A stretch of 64,000 nucleotides of DNA from Pseudomonas lurida (GCF_002563895.1 NZ_PDJB01000001.1:5067501-5131500); one strand, 5' to 3'; positions 1-9,577 are shown, counted from the first letter of the stretch. Notes: a model not told the origin generated them from the sequence alone. Program-made: numbers and translations.

Positions 1-86
1 ATCCACCTGGCACAGCTCCTGCTATAGCCCCAGCCAGGCAGTGCGCAAGCACGCTCCATAAAAACAACTAGATGAAGGATCCTTCA

Positions 87-1406
87 ATGGATAACTCCAA
101 CACCTTGCCTCTGGGGTCGGCGGCCGCGCCGACGAAAGAACGCACCACTTCCAGCCGGATCAAATCGATTTTCAGTGGTTCCGTCGGCAACATGGTCGAG
201 TGGTACGACTGGTACGTCTACGCCGCCTTCTCGCTGTACTTCGCGAAAACCTTCTTCCCGAAAGGCGACACCACCGCCCAACTGCTCAACACCGCCGCAA
301 TCTTCGCCGTGGGCTTCCTGATGCGCCCGATCGGTGGCTGGCTGATGGGGCTGTATGCCGACAAAGTCGGGCGCAAAAAGGCCCTGATGGCCTCGGTTTA
401 CCTGATGTGCTTCGGCTCGTTGCTGATCGCCCTGAGCCCGGGCTATGAAATCATCGGTATCGGCGCGCCGATCCTGCTGGTATTCGCCCGCTTGCTGCAG
501 GGCCTGTCGGTCGGGGGCGAATACGGTACCTCCGCCACTTACCTCAGCGAGATGGCGACCAAGGAACGCCGTGGTTTCTATTCCAGCTTCCAGTACGTGA
601 CCCTGATCTCTGGCCAGCTCATCGCCCTGGGCGTACTGATCGTGCTGCAACAATTGCTGACCACCGAGCAGCTGTATGCCTGGGGCTGGCGTATCCCGTT
701 TGCCATCGGCGCCCTGTGCGCGGTAGTCGCGCTGTACCTGCGTCGCGGCATGGAAGAAACCGAGTCGTTCACCAAGAAGGAAAAAGCCAAGGAAAGCGCC
801 ATGCGCACCTTGATGCGTCACCCCAAGGAACTGTTGACCGTCGTCGGCCTGACCATGGGCGGCACCCTGGCGTTCTACACCTACACCACCTACATGCAGA
901 AATACCTGGTGAACACCGTCGGCATGAGCATTTCCGACTCCACCACCATCTCGGCAGCGACGCTGTTCCTGTTCATGTGCCTGCAACCGATCGTCGGTGG
1001 GCTGTCGGATAAAGTCGGTCGTCGGCCGATCCTGATTGCCTTCGGGATCCTGGGCACCCTGTTCACCGTGCCGATCCTCACCACCTTGCACACCATCCAG
1101 AGCTGGTGGGGCGCGTTCTTCCTGATCATGGCTGCGCTGATCATCGTCAGCGGCTACACCTCGATCAACGCCGTGGTGAAAGCCGAACTGTTCCCGACCG
1201 AAATCCGCGCCCTGGGCGTAGGCCTGCCGTATGCCCTGACCGTATCGATCTTTGGCGGCACCGCCGAATACATCGCACTGTGGTTCAAGAGCATCGGCAT
1301 GGAAACCGGCTACTACTGGTACGTGACCGCGTGCATTGCAGTGTCGTTGGTGGTCTACGTGACCATGAAAGACACCCGCAAACACTCACGCATCACCACC
1401 GACTAA
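87..1406 (+). CDS. kgtP: MHS-family MFS permease, alpha-ketoglutarate (KgtP) type
   Basis: A 439-aa, 12-helix inner-membrane proton symporter of the metabolite:H+ symporter family. It closely resembles the 2-oxoglutarate permease KgtP. The N-terminal GNMVEWYDWYVYA segment, the loop-2/3 motif GLYADKVGRKKAL, LSVGGEYGTSATYLSE and the second-half DKVGRRP repeat are all family hallmarks. An in-frame ATG lies 15 nt upstream at 72, but AAGGA at 75-79 is well spaced for the ATG at 87, so 87 is preferred. It stands alone, with a REP palindrome downstream. The exact substrate (2-oxoglutarate or another dicarboxylate) is inferred from similarity only. Confidence 0.85.
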   Translation: MDNSNTLPLGSAAAPTKERTTSSRIKSIFSGSVGNMVEWYDWYVYAAFSLYFAKTFFPKGDTTAQLLNTAAIFAVGFLMRPIGGWLMGLYADKVGRKKALMASVYLMCFGSLLIALSPGYEIIGIGAPILLVFARLLQGLSVGGEYGTSATYLSEMATKERRGFYSSFQYVTLISGQLIALGVLIVLQQLLTTEQLYAWGWRIPFAIGALCAVVALYLRRGMEETESFTKKEKAKESAMRTLMRHPKELLTVVGLTMGGTLAFYTYTTYMQKYLVNTVGMSISDSTTISAATLFLFMCLQPIVGGLSDKVGRRPILIAFGILGTLFTVPILTTLHTIQSWWGAFFLIMAALIIVSGYTSINAVVKAELFPTEIRALGVGLPYALTVSIFGGTAEYIALWFKSIGMETGYYWYVTACIAVSLVVYVTMKDTRKHSRITTD

Positions 1407-1424
1407 CCGTTGAGCGCAGTTCAA

Positions 1425-1518
1425 AATGTGGGAGCGGGCTTGCCCGCGAAAGCGGTGTGTCAGTCAACGATTGTAGAGACTGAACCACCGTATTCGCGGG
1501 CAAGCCCGCTTCCACATT
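1425..1518. repeat. REP doublet (class A)
   Basis: Two inverted 26-bp arms (1425-1450 and 1493-1518), built on GTGGGAGCGGGCTTGC, flank a 42-bp spacer. They differ at one base. It lies between kgtP and the next gene and may act as a transcript-end stabiliser. Confidence 0.9.
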
Positions 1519-1558
1519 GGTTATGATGTCTGCTCCGAAACCGAGAGCAGAACAGGCC

Positions 1559-2191
1559 ATGTCCGACGATATCCATTTCTACGAACCCGCCAACGGCCAC
1601 GGCCTGCCCCACGACCCGTTCAATGCCATCGTTGGTCCACGGCCGATCGGCTGGATTTCGTCACACGACCGTGAAGGTCGCCTGAACCTGGCGCCCTACA
1701 GTTTTTTCAATGCGTTCAATTACATTCCGCCGATCATTGGGTTTTCCAGTGTCGGGCGCAAAGACAGCCTGAACAACATCGAACAGACCGGCGAGTTTGT
1801 GTGGAACCTGGCGACCCGCCCGCTGGCCGAACAGATGAACCAGAGTTGCGCCGCCGTAGCGCCAGAGGTGAACGAATTCGAGTTGTCCGGCCTGACGCCG
1901 ATGGCGTCCAAGATCGTTGGCGTACCACGGGTGGGCGAGAGCCCGGTGTCGTTCGAGTGCAAGGTGACGCAAATCATCCAGTTGCAACGTGCCGACCAGG
2001 CGTTGGTGCCGAGCTGGCTGGTGCTGGGCGAGGTGGTCGCGGTGCACATTGCCAAGTGGCTGCTCAAGGACGGGGTCTACGACACCGCCGCCGCCGAGCC
2101 GATCTTGCGGGGTGGTGGCCCGGCGGATTACTTCCAGTTGGGGCCGCAAGCGCTGTTCAAGATGTACCGGCCAGGCGCAACACCGCGCTGA
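1559..2191 (+). CDS. Flavin reductase / DIM6-NTAB family FMN-binding protein
   Basis: A 210-aa protein with the split-barrel flavin-reductase-like fold. The segment NAIVGPRPIGWISS followed by GRLNLAPYSFFNAF is the typical FMN-binding start of the family. GFSSVGRKDSLNNI and TGEFVWNLA follow in the expected order. An upstream in-frame ATG at 1517 falls inside the REP element, so the ATG at 1559 (protein MSDDIHFYEP) is chosen. Members reduce flavins or bind FMN for other redox reactions. The partner here is unknown and no monooxygenase is adjacent in the same direction. Confidence 0.85.
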   Translation: MSDDIHFYEPANGHGLPHDPFNAIVGPRPIGWISSHDREGRLNLAPYSFFNAFNYIPPIIGFSSVGRKDSLNNIEQTGEFVWNLATRPLAEQMNQSCAAVAPEVNEFELSGLTPMASKIVGVPRVGESPVSFECKVTQIIQLQRADQALVPSWLVLGEVVAVHIAKWLLKDGVYDTAAAEPILRGGGPADYFQLGPQALFKMYRPGATPR

Positions 2192-2207
2192 CTGAAATGC
2201 AATAAAA

Positions 2208-2299
2208 CTGTGGGAGCGGGCTTGCTCGCGAAAGCGGTGGATCCGTCACAGCACTCTCGACTGACACTCCGCATTCGCGAGCCAGCCCGCCCCCACATT
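2208..2299. repeat. REP doublet (class A, diverged right arm)
   Basis: The left arm has GTGGGAGCGGGCTTGCTCGC. The right arm (about 2274-2299) is the reverse complement with several substitutions. It sits between the flavin-reductase gene and a convergent small ORF. Confidence 0.85.
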
Positions 2300-2316
2300 T
2301 GAATCGGCTGCGTTCT

Positions 2317-2562
2317 TCAGCTGTCGGCAGTTGCCCAGGTCAGTTGGCCGTCTTCATCCACATCGACCAAGCACTCAAGCTGCATAGTCGCTGCATCATC
2401 GGCATCGGAGGCGGTCTTGAACTTCTGTCCATCAAGGATCTTGTGAAACTGCGGTGCGCCCATGCCATCCAGTGCCTTGACGGCGACGGCGGCGCTGTAG
2501 CCCCCTTCACCCGGTACAACGGCGGATACGGCTTCGTGGTAGGCGAATTGTTTACGTGCCAT
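2317..2562 (-). CDS. Small hypothetical protein, 81 aa
   Basis: I do not recognise the family. The 81-aa product starts MARKQFAYHEAV, is acidic and soluble, and has no signal peptide or membrane segment. AGGA lies about 8 nt before the ATG at 2562, which favours this start over the ATG six codons upstream. It lies downstream of the ABM-domain gene on the same strand (45 nt gap), so the two may be cotranscribed. Codon usage is like its neighbours, which supports a real gene. Confidence 0.6.
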   Translation of the reverse strand: MARKQFAYHEAVSAVVPGEGGYSAAVAVKALDGMGAPQFHKILDGQKFKTASDADDAATMQLECLVDVDEDGQLTWATADS

Positions 2563-2607
2563 GTTGCAGGTCCTGGCCAATGGAAAAGTCGGCCATTCTA
2601 AACCTGA

Positions 2608-2949
2608 TCAGCCGGCGAGTTGCAGGTACTCGCCGTAGGCATGTGCGGCGGATGCGTCGGTGAAGGTCTGGAAGTCCATGCTGCGCACGACCATGTCGTT
2701 CAACAACTCGGTGAAGATCATCAGCGCCGGAGAATTGAAGTAGGCGCTCATCGCCTGCTCGCTGCTCCAGAAGCCGGAGATCAACCAGACATCGGGGTCG
2801 ACCTGGGAATGCTGCAACGAGAATTGCAGGCAACCCTGAGCCTGACGGCCAGGTTCGATCAAACTGCTCAAGCGTGCACCGAGTTCGGTGCTGCACCCGG
2901 TGCGGGCGCGGATAAAGGCCATATGGCTCGCGGGAATGGGGGTGGACAT
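2608..2949 (-). CDS. Antibiotic biosynthesis monooxygenase (ABM) domain protein
   Basis: A 113-aa ferredoxin-like alpha/beta barrel protein. FIRARTGCSTELGARL, GCLQFSLQHSQVDPDVWLISGFW and a terminal FTDASAAHAYGEY match the pattern of ABM-domain proteins. These are small quinol or heme-related monooxygenases and related stress proteins. GGGAGAG just upstream selects the ATG at 2949 rather than the longer frame. It is transcribed divergently from an AraC-family regulator, so it is a plausible target of that regulator (inference). The substrate is unknown. Confidence 0.7.
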   Translation of the reverse strand: MSTPIPASHMAFIRARTGCSTELGARLSSLIEPGRQAQGCLQFSLQHSQVDPDVWLISGFWSSEQAMSAYFNSPALMIFTELLNDMVVRSMDFQTFTDASAAHAYGEYLQLAG

Positions 2950-3062
2950 GTTCGACTCTCCCGTTGAGAAGTGATGCTCGGCAAGCACTGTGGGGGTGTG
3001 CTGCCACAGGATCAAAGATAACGGCGCGGGTGTGGACGCGGTTAGTCGATTCCTGCCGGCTT

Positions 3063-3208
3063 ATTGCACAATCCTGCGAGAAGCGTAAGCAGGACGTTCG
3101 ACCTGCCGGTGTATTCCATGCACGAAGCCCTTGTTTCAGGGAGATGACAGCTATCGCGCTTGCCTGATTCACGATGTGTCGCAGGATCAGGCAAGGATTG
3201 TGCAGAAT
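3063..3208. promoter_or_regulatory. Inverted 11-bp repeat pair in the divergent ABM/araC spacer
   Basis: The 328-bp spacer 2950-3277 contains TGCACAATCCT at 3065-3075 and its exact reverse complement AGGATTGTGCA at 3194-3204. The two copies are 118 bp apart. Such paired sites suit an AraC-family dimer acting on both divergent promoters. No other gene is seen in the spacer. Confidence 0.45.
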
Positions 3209-3277
3209 CGACGTAACACTGTTTGGAAAGCCGCCGTTAAGCTGGACCCCATCGAAGTAGCCAGTAGAGGACACGCC

Positions 3278-4207
3278 ATGTCGTCGCCCGAACATACCTC
3301 CATCCCCCTCGATGCCGAGATGGAAAAACAGCGCGCCGAACTGGCCAGCATCGTGCACCGGCATACCTGGGAGGATGGTTCCTACGGTACGGCCATCACC
3401 ACGTTGTTTCTGAACCGTCACAACACACCGCGTGATTTCATGCCGGTCCTGGTGGAACCGGCGCTGTGCATTCTTGCCAGCGGCAGCAAGGAAGTGCGCC
3501 TGGCCGACGAGATCTTTGCCTACGACCCACTCAACTACCTGGTGTTCTCGGTCGCAATGCCGGTGGCCGGCCGGATCATCGAGGCCACGCCAGAGGACCC
3601 GAACCTGTCGGTGCGCATCAATATCGACCCGGCGCAGTTGACGGCCCTGATCGCAGAGGCAGGACCGATGGGCGTGCCATCGCGCCCGACCTCCCGTGGC
3701 ATGTACGTCGACCGTATCGACAACCAATTGCTCGACGCTGTGTTGCGCCTGGCGCGCCTGCTCGACACGCCCAAAGACATCGCCATGCTCGCGCCACTGA
3801 TCAACCGCGAGATCCTCTATCGCCTGTTGCGGGGGCCTCAGGGTTATCGCCTGTATGAAATCGCCGTGGCCAACAGCCAGAGCCATCGGGTCAGCCAGGC
3901 GATCAAGTGGCTGAACGGCAACTATGAACAACCGCTGCGCATCGATGACCTGGCCCGGGAAGTCAATCTGAGCGTCTCGACCTTGCACCACCGCTTCAAG
4001 GCGATCACCGCCATGAGCCCGCTGCAATACCAGAAGCAACTGCGCTTGCAGGAGGCCAGGCGATTGATGATTGCCGAAGGGCTGGAAGCCTCGGCCGCAG
4101 GGTATCGCGTGGGGTATGAAAGCCCGTCGCAGTTCAGTCGGGAGTACAGCCGGTTGTTTGGCGCGCCGCCCCTGAGAGACCTGGCCCGGTTACGCCAAAC
4201 CATCTGA
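3278..4207 (+). CDS. AraC-family transcriptional regulator
   Basis: A 309-aa regulator. Residues about 1-190 form the AraC_N-type ligand-sensing domain (TLFLNRHNTPRDFMPVLVEP, LVFSVAMPVAG). Residues about 200-305 hold two helix-turn-helix units, with IDDLAREVNLSVSTLHHRFKA as the first and the conserved SPLQYQKQLRLQEARRLM and VGYESPSQFSREYSRLFG later. The general type resembles YqhC-like regulators. AGAGGA before the ATG at 3278 selects this start over an upstream frame beginning at 3131. It is divergent from the ABM gene, with an inverted repeat pair between them. The effector is unknown. Confidence 0.85.
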   Translation: MSSPEHTSIPLDAEMEKQRAELASIVHRHTWEDGSYGTAITTLFLNRHNTPRDFMPVLVEPALCILASGSKEVRLADEIFAYDPLNYLVFSVAMPVAGRIIEATPEDPNLSVRINIDPAQLTALIAEAGPMGVPSRPTSRGMYVDRIDNQLLDAVLRLARLLDTPKDIAMLAPLINREILYRLLRGPQGYRLYEIAVANSQSHRVSQAIKWLNGNYEQPLRIDDLAREVNLSVSTLHHRFKAITAMSPLQYQKQLRLQEARRLMIAEGLEASAAGYRVGYESPSQFSREYSRLFGAPPLRDLARLRQTI

Positions 4208-4223
4208 CCTGTTGGAGAGCAAC

Positions 4224-4253
4224 CTGTGTGAGCTGGCTTGCCTGCTCACACAG
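4224..4253. terminator. Hairpin between convergent araC-type gene and gtrS
   Basis: A perfect 10-bp stem (CTGTGTGAGC with its complement) surrounds a 10-nt loop. It lacks a T-run but lies exactly between two converging stop codons. The loop carries the class-B REP core GGCTTGCCT. Confidence 0.5.
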
Positions 4254-4268
4254 TGGGTGAGCGTGAAT

Positions 4269-5738
4269 TCAGTCTAATCCGCGGGGTAGCTGCAAGGTCA
4301 CCCGCAAGCCACCCTCGCGCAAATTCTGCAAACTCACTTCACCGCCATGGCTGTGCGCAATGTTGCGCGCAATCCCCAGGCCCAAGCCGTAGCCCTGTTG
4401 CTGGCCAGCCAGGCGGAAGTGCGGTTCAAACACCTGTTCAAGACGCTGTTCCGGCACGCCGGGGCCTTCGTCATCCACGTGCAGGACGAACTCCGCGCCA
4501 TCGTCCTCAATGTACAGGTGGGCGTTCTGACCATACTTCAACGCGTTGTCGATCAGGTTGCCGATGCAACGCTTGAGCGCCAGTGGCTTGCCTGGATAAG
4601 TCGTCAGGGCCCGTCCATGCTGGGTGACGCGGCCATTGCCGTTGGGCGCCAGGTAAGGCTCCACCAGGCAGTCGAGCACGTGGTTCAGGTCCACCGGCTC
4701 GATGTTTTCGTGGATATCCGTGTCCTTCACGCATTGCAGCGCGCCCTTCACCAACAACTCCAGTTCATCCAGGTCACGCCCGAACTTGGTCTGCAGGTTT
4801 TCATCTTCAAGCAACTCCACGCGCAGGCGCAGCCGGGTGATCGGCGTGCGCAAGTCGTGGGAGATCGCGCTGAACAATTGGCTGCGTTCCGTGAGGTAGC
4901 GGCTGATGCGCTCACGCATGGCATTGAACGCGCGGCCCACTTCCACCACTTCACTGCCACCGCCTTCGGCCACTGGCTCTACGTCGGCGCCCAGCGACAT
5001 GTCCCGTGCCGCCCGCGCCAGGCGCTTGAGCGGCCGGCTCTGCCAGTGCACCAGCAAACCGATGAACAGCAGCAGGAAACCGCTGGTCAGCACGATGAAC
5101 CACACCTGTTGGGACGGCAGGCCTTGCTCTTCGAGGCTGGTGTAGGGCTCGGGCAACAGCGAGGCAATGTACAGCCATTCGCCAGGCGCGAGCTGGATCT
5201 GGGTGACCAGCACCGGTGGGTTCACCGGTTCCAGGGTCAACGCGTAGTGCGCCCAGGAGCGCGGCAGTTCATCGAGTTTCAAGCCGGCATTGAAGATGCG
5301 CAGGTCTTCCGCGCTGACGAACTCCACCGAGATATGCACATCGGCGCCCAGGGTCTGCTTCAACACCTCATCCACCGCTTCAAGCACCGCCTGCTTACGC
5401 GGCGTCTGCGGCAGGATGGCCATGTCCAATGGACGATCATTGAGGGTCACGACAAAGCGAGTGCCGCCCATGCTGCGCAATTGGTCGAGCACCAATGGCC
5501 GATACGCTACCGGCAACGAACGGAAATAACTCACGCTGGCGGTCATCGAATGCGCCAGGCTGCGGGCGCTGGTGACCAGGCCTTCGAGCTGGGTGGCGCG
5601 CAGCTGCGATACCCAGATCACGCTGGACAGCGCCTGGGCAAACAACACGGCCAGCAGGGTCAGCATCAGCATGCGCCCCAGCAACGAGCGCGGCACCGGG
5701 AGGCGGCGACGGTGCTCGGTCACATGTTCAGTGGGCAT
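4269..5738 (-). CDS. gtrS: Glucose-responsive sensor histidine kinase GtrS
   Basis: A 489-aa membrane kinase partnered with GltR. It has TM1 at about residues 20-43, a periplasmic sensor region to about 210, and TM2 at about 212-231. HAMP follows, then DHp with the phosphoacceptor His294 in FSAISHDLRTP, then an ATPase domain with an N-box (NLIDNALKYG) and G-boxes (DEGPGVP, GLGLGIA). The ATG at 5738 gives an 11-nt overlap with gltR. In other pseudomonads GtrS senses 2-ketogluconate/6-phosphogluconate and drives glucose-porin and transport genes through GltR. Those transport genes are not beside it here: its downstream neighbour is a convergent AraC-type gene. Confidence 0.85.
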   Translation of the reverse strand: MPTEHVTEHRRRLPVPRSLLGRMLMLTLLAVLFAQALSSVIWVSQLRATQLEGLVTSARSLAHSMTASVSYFRSLPVAYRPLVLDQLRSMGGTRFVVTLNDRPLDMAILPQTPRKQAVLEAVDEVLKQTLGADVHISVEFVSAEDLRIFNAGLKLDELPRSWAHYALTLEPVNPPVLVTQIQLAPGEWLYIASLLPEPYTSLEEQGLPSQQVWFIVLTSGFLLLFIGLLVHWQSRPLKRLARAARDMSLGADVEPVAEGGGSEVVEVGRAFNAMRERISRYLTERSQLFSAISHDLRTPITRLRLRVELLEDENLQTKFGRDLDELELLVKGALQCVKDTDIHENIEPVDLNHVLDCLVEPYLAPNGNGRVTQHGRALTTYPGKPLALKRCIGNLIDNALKYGQNAHLYIEDDGAEFVLHVDDEGPGVPEQRLEQVFEPHFRLAGQQQGYGLGLGIARNIAHSHGGEVSLQNLREGGLRVTLQLPRGLD

Positions 5739-6462
5739 TGCCGGCAACCACGCTGGCTGCCAGTTGATAACCACTGCCGCGCACCGTGCGGATCAGCCTC
5801 GGCGGCTTTTCGGTGTCACGCAGGCGTTGGCGCAGGCGGCTGACAGCCATATCGACGATACGGTCCAGCGGCATCAGGTCACGGCCACGGGTGGCGTTGC
5901 CGATGGTGTCGCGGTCAAGGATCTGCTGTGGGTGGTCGAGAAACAATTTGAGCAGGGCAAAGTCGGCACCGGAGAGGATCACTTCTTCGCCGTCCACATG
6001 GAACAGGCGATGGCTGATCATGTCCAGGCGCCATTCATCGAATACCAGCACGTCTCCCCCCGCACTACGCTCCTGGCCAAACTGGCAGCGGCGTAACAGG
6101 GCCTTGATGCGCGCCTGCAACTCGCGGGGGCTGAAGGGCTTGCCGATGTAGTCATCGGCGCCCAATTCCAGGCCGATCACGCGGTCGGCCTCGTCGGAAC
6201 TGGCGGTGAGCATGATGATCGGCACCTGCGCCTGGCGCGGGTGCTGGCGGATCCAGCGGCAAAGGCTGAAGCCGTCCTCGTCCGGCAACATCACATCGAG
6301 GATGACCAGGTCGCACGGCGCCTCGTTCATCGCCTGGCGGAACCCCGCGCCATCCGGCACGCCACGCACCTGGAAACCGGCGCGACTGAGGTAGGTTTGC
6401 AGCAATTCGCGGATTTCCTGGTCGTCGTCGACGAGGAGAATGGATTTACTGATTACGCTCAC
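5728..6462 (-). CDS. gltR: Response regulator GltR (OmpR family)
   Basis: A 244-aa two-component regulator. The receiver domain has acidic residues VDDD at 11-14, phosphoacceptor Asp56 in VILDVMLP, and the conserved Lys in IGKPFSPREL. The C-terminal winged helix covers about residues 140-235 (ILDRDTIGN, LDRIVDMAVSRLRQRL, IRTVRGSGYQL). It overlaps gtrS by 11 nt and follows glk with a 153-bp spacer holding half a REP. Its placement in the edd-glk-gltR-gtrS run is the usual Pseudomonas glucose operon order. Confidence 0.88.
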   Translation of the reverse strand: MSVISKSILLVDDDQEIRELLQTYLSRAGFQVRGVPDGAGFRQAMNEAPCDLVILDVMLPDEDGFSLCRWIRQHPRQAQVPIIMLTASSDEADRVIGLELGADDYIGKPFSPRELQARIKALLRRCQFGQERSAGGDVLVFDEWRLDMISHRLFHVDGEEVILSGADFALLKLFLDHPQQILDRDTIGNATRGRDLMPLDRIVDMAVSRLRQRLRDTEKPPRLIRTVRGSGYQLAASVVAGNAH

Positions 6463-6519
6463 GGGGTCCTCCTTGTTGTTAGGGCCAAGCTTACGTCATT
6501 TGTTGTCCTTGAGGCCCTC

Positions 6520-6544
6520 TTCGCGAGCAAGCCCGCTCCCACAT
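6520..6544. repeat. REP singlet (class A half)
   Basis: One arm only (TTCGCGAGCAAGCCCGCTCC and onward), in the glk-gltR spacer. Confidence 0.8.
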
Positions 6545-6615
6545 CCACCCCATTCCAACTGGATGCATGCGGTCGAACGAGGGCGCTGGCGAGCCTGCGA
6601 GGGAAGCCTCACTGC

Positions 6616-7572
6616 CTACGCAAAAGCCTGCTCCAGGGCGACTCCAGCCCCGGTCAAGCCGGAATACGGTGCGGTCACCAACCACACCGGGATGCCCCGC
6701 AAGTAGTCGCTCATGCAACCTTTGTCGCTAAAGCTCCTGGCAAAGCCACTGTTGATAAAGAAGTCGGCAAACCTCGGTATCACGCCGCCCACGATGTACA
6801 CGCCACCGCGTCCACCGGTGGTCAGCACATTGTTGCCGGCGACCCGGCCCAGCCAGATGCTGAACTGGTCCAGTACTTCCATGGCCACCGGGTCACCGGC
6901 CAGGCCTGCGGCCGTGATGGCCTCGGGCGTTTCCAGTACCGGCGCGTGGCCGTCAACGGCGCAGATCGCCCGGTACAGGCGCGGTAACCCGCCACCGCTC
7001 AAGGCGGTTTCGGCGCTGACATGGCCAATCTCGGTATAGATGTGCTGCCACAGCTGGGTTTCCCGCGGGCTGCTCAGGGGCAGGTCGACATGCCCGCCCT
7101 CCCCCGGCAACGCCGCAAAGCGGCCAGCGCCAAGGTCCAACAAGGTACCGACACCCAGGCCGGTGCCCGGACCTATCACCACGGCAGGACGCAATGGCTC
7201 CGGCGTACCTTCGCAGACCACGCGGAATTCGTCGGGCTTGAGGCGGGTCATGCCCAGGGCCATGGCCGAGAAGTCATTGACCAGCAGCAGTTCGTCCACT
7301 TGCAGGGTTTTACAGAAGGCCGTCTTGCTCAGGCGCCAGTGGTTGTTGGTGAATTTGAACTCATCACCGCTCACCGGCCCGGCCACTGACAGGCACACCG
7401 CACCGATGTCGCCGATTTGCAGGCCTTCCTCGTCGAGGTAAACCTTGATCGCGTCCTCAGGGCTTGGGTAATCCGCCGTGGCATGCACCCGGATCGAATG
7501 CAGCTCTTGATCTCGCCACAACGCAAAACGGGCGTTGGTACCCCCGATATCACCGACCAGCGCTAGCTTCAC
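6616..7572 (-). CDS. glk: Glucokinase
   Basis: A 318-aa cytoplasmic ROK/hexokinase-fold kinase of the bacterial Glk family. It converts glucose to glucose-6-phosphate, feeding the Entner-Doudoroff route. The phosphate-1 loop [12 protein letters not shown] is at the N-terminus. [12 protein letters not shown] carries the catalytic Asp region, and [12 protein letters not shown] and [10 protein letters not shown] follow. The start is GTG at 7572, overlapping the edd stop by 4 nt (GTGA), so translation is probably coupled. The product length matches the family. Confidence 0.93.
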   Translation of the reverse strand: MKLALVGDIGGTNARFALWRDQELHSIRVHATADYPSPEDAIKVYLDEEGLQIGDIGAVCLSVAGPVSGDEFKFTNNHWRLSKTAFCKTLQVDELLLVNDFSAMALGMTRLKPDEFRVVCEGTPEPLRPAVVIGPGTGLGVGTLLDLGAGRFAALPGEGGHVDLPLSSPRETQLWQHIYTEIGHVSAETALSGGGLPRLYRAICAVDGHAPVLETPEAITAAGLAGDPVAMEVLDQFSIWLGRVAGNNVLTTGGRGGVYIVGGVIPRFADFFINSGFARSFSDKGCMSDYLRGIPVWLVTAPYSGLTGAGVALEQAFA

Positions 7573-9395
7573 TTAAGCGTCTCCAAGGCAGAGGTAAAGG
7601 CGCTGGCGCCCTGCTCTGCGGAGCTTGCGGCCAAGCGCATAAATGCAAACAGCTCGCGACCGGCCCCCACGTTATTGCCCAACAGGCCCGTGGCAGGCGC
7701 GCGCGCTGCAAATTCTCCGGCGTCCACCTTAAGCTCCAGGGTGCCCTTCACGCCATCCACGCGAATGATATCGCCATCGCGCACCCGCGCCAGTGGCCCG
7801 CCGCTCTGGGCTTCGGGGTTGACGTGGATCGCGGCGGGGATCTTACCCGACGCGCCGGACATGCGCCCGTCTGTTACCAGGGCGACCTTGAAGCCGCGGT
7901 CCTGCAACACGCCGAGGAACGGCGTCATTTTGTGCAGCTCCGGCATGCCGTTGGAGCGCGGGCCCTGGAAGCGCATCACCGCGACGAAGTCTTTTTCCAA
8001 CTGGCCGGCCTTGAACGCATCGGCCAGGTCCTGCTGGTCCTGGAACACCACGGCGGGGGCTTCGACAATCTGGTGTTCCAGGGCTACTGCAGACACTTTC
8101 ATCACGCCACGCCCGAGGTTGCCCTCCATCACGCGCAAGCCGCCCTCCGGCGAGAACGCGCGGGCCACGGGGCGCAGGATGGTTTCGTCGAGGCTTTCGA
8201 TGGGACCTTCGCGCCAGATCAGCTCGCCGTCGACCAGGAACGGTTCCTGGGTGTAGCGGCTCAGGCCCTTGCCCGCCACGGTGTTGACGTCTTCGTGGAG
8301 CAGGCCGGCCTCGAGCAGCTCGCGGATCAGGAACGACATGCCGCCCGCCGCCTGGAAGTGGTTGATGTCGGCCTTGCCGTTTGGATACACGTGGGACAGG
8401 GTCGGCACGACCTCGGAAAGGTCGGCCATGTCCTGCCAGGTCAGGATGATCCCTGCCGACATGGCGATAGCCGGCATGTGCAGGGTGTGGTTGGTGGAAC
8501 CGCCGGTGGCGTTGAGCGCGACGATGGAATTGACGATGGATTTTTCGTCGACGATCTCGCCGATCGGCGTGAAGTTGCCGTTAGCCTTGGTCAGGCGCGT
8601 GACCTGGTGCGCGGCCTCGCGGGTCAGCGCATCGCGCAGCGGCGTGTACGGGTTGACGAACGAGGCGCCTGGCAGGTGCAGGCCCATCACTTCCATCAGC
8701 AGCTGGTTGGTATTGGCGGTGCCGTAGAAGGTGCAGGTGCCGGGGCTGTGGTAGGACTTCATCTCCGATTCCAGCAGCTCCTCGCGGGTGGCCTTGCCTT
8801 CGGCGTAGCGCTGGCGTACGTCGGCCTTCTGCTTGTTGGAGATACCCGACGGCATAGGGCCACCCGGTACAAAGATCATCGGCAGGTGGCCGTAGCGCAG
8901 CGCGCCCATCATCAGGCCCGGCACGATCTTGTCGCAGATGCCCAGCATCAGCGCGGCGTCGAACATGTTGTGGGACAGCGCTACCGCCGTGGACATGGCA
9001 ATCACTTCACGGCTGAGCAGGCTCAACTCCATGCCGGGTTCGCCCTGGGTCACACCGTCGCACATCGCCGGGGTGCCGCCGGCGAACTGGCCGACCGAGC
9101 CGACTTCGCGCAGGGCTTTCTTGATCTGTTCCGGGAAGTGTTCGTACGGCTGATGCGCCGAGAGCATGTCGTTATATGAAGAAACAATTGCCACGTTGGC
9201 GGCATTCATCATGCGCAGGCTGTTTTTGTCTTCGGTGCCGCAACCGGCCACGCCATGGGCAAAGTTGGCGCATTGCAGCTTGCCGCGCATCGGACCGTCG
9301 CTGGCTGCGCCGCGAATGAGCGCAAGGTAAGCCTCGCGGGTGGCGCGGCTGCGGGCGATAAGCCGTTCGGTGACCTCAAGAACGCGGGGATGCAT
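7569..9395 (-). CDS. edd: 6-phosphogluconate dehydratase
   Basis: A 608-aa [4Fe-4S] dehydratase of the IlvD/Edd family. It converts 6-phosphogluconate to KDPG in the Entner-Doudoroff pathway. Conserved segments include [76 protein letters not shown] and [16 protein letters not shown] lies before the ATG at 9395. It heads the leftward glucose operon, and a HexR box 121 bp upstream suggests derepression by KDPG. Confidence 0.95.
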   Translation of the reverse strand: MHPRVLEVTERLIARSRATREAYLALIRGAASDGPMRGKLQCANFAHGVAGCGTEDKNSLRMMNAANVAIVSSYNDMLSAHQPYEHFPEQIKKALREVGSVGQFAGGTPAMCDGVTQGEPGMELSLLSREVIAMSTAVALSHNMFDAALMLGICDKIVPGLMMGALRYGHLPMIFVPGGPMPSGISNKQKADVRQRYAEGKATREELLESEMKSYHSPGTCTFYGTANTNQLLMEVMGLHLPGASFVNPYTPLRDALTREAAHQVTRLTKANGNFTPIGEIVDEKSIVNSIVALNATGGSTNHTLHMPAIAMSAGIILTWQDMADLSEVVPTLSHVYPNGKADINHFQAAGGMSFLIRELLEAGLLHEDVNTVAGKGLSRYTQEPFLVDGELIWREGPIESLDETILRPVARAFSPEGGLRVMEGNLGRGVMKVSAVALEHQIVEAPAVVFQDQQDLADAFKAGQLEKDFVAVMRFQGPRSNGMPELHKMTPFLGVLQDRGFKVALVTDGRMSGASGKIPAAIHVNPEAQSGGPLARVRDGDIIRVDGVKGTLELKVDAGEFAARAPATGLLGNNVGAGRELFAFMRLAASSAEQGASAFTSALETLK

Positions 9396-9515
9396 GTTTA
9401 GAACTCCAGGCTAACGGATGTGGCGACCTGAGTGTCTATGCTGATCAAACGCCCGCAGCGCATGGGATGGCAGGGAGTCGTTTGGATCATCGGACCAGTT
9501 GATTCAGGTCACTCG

Positions 9516-9530
9516 TTGTAGATTGAACAA
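9516..9530. promoter_or_regulatory. HexR operator, edd-proximal
   Basis: TTGTAGATTGAACAA matches the published Pseudomonas HexR consensus TTGT-N7/8-ACAA exactly. It lies in the divergent edd/gap spacer, on the edd side. Confidence 0.75.
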
Positions 9531-9577
9531 AATATTGCCACTAAAAAGGCTTGTTTTCTATTTTTATGCGAATAATC

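Noticed and set aside
2552..4039. A 495-aa minus-strand frame spanning the ABM gene and part of the AraC gene
   Set aside because: It crosses a divergent promoter region and contradicts two genes with good motifs and ribosome sites.
4347..5843. A 498-aa open frame antisense to gtrS
   Set aside because: It is a shadow of a well-supported kinase gene; composition is rich in Gln/His/Arg as expected from reverse-reading.
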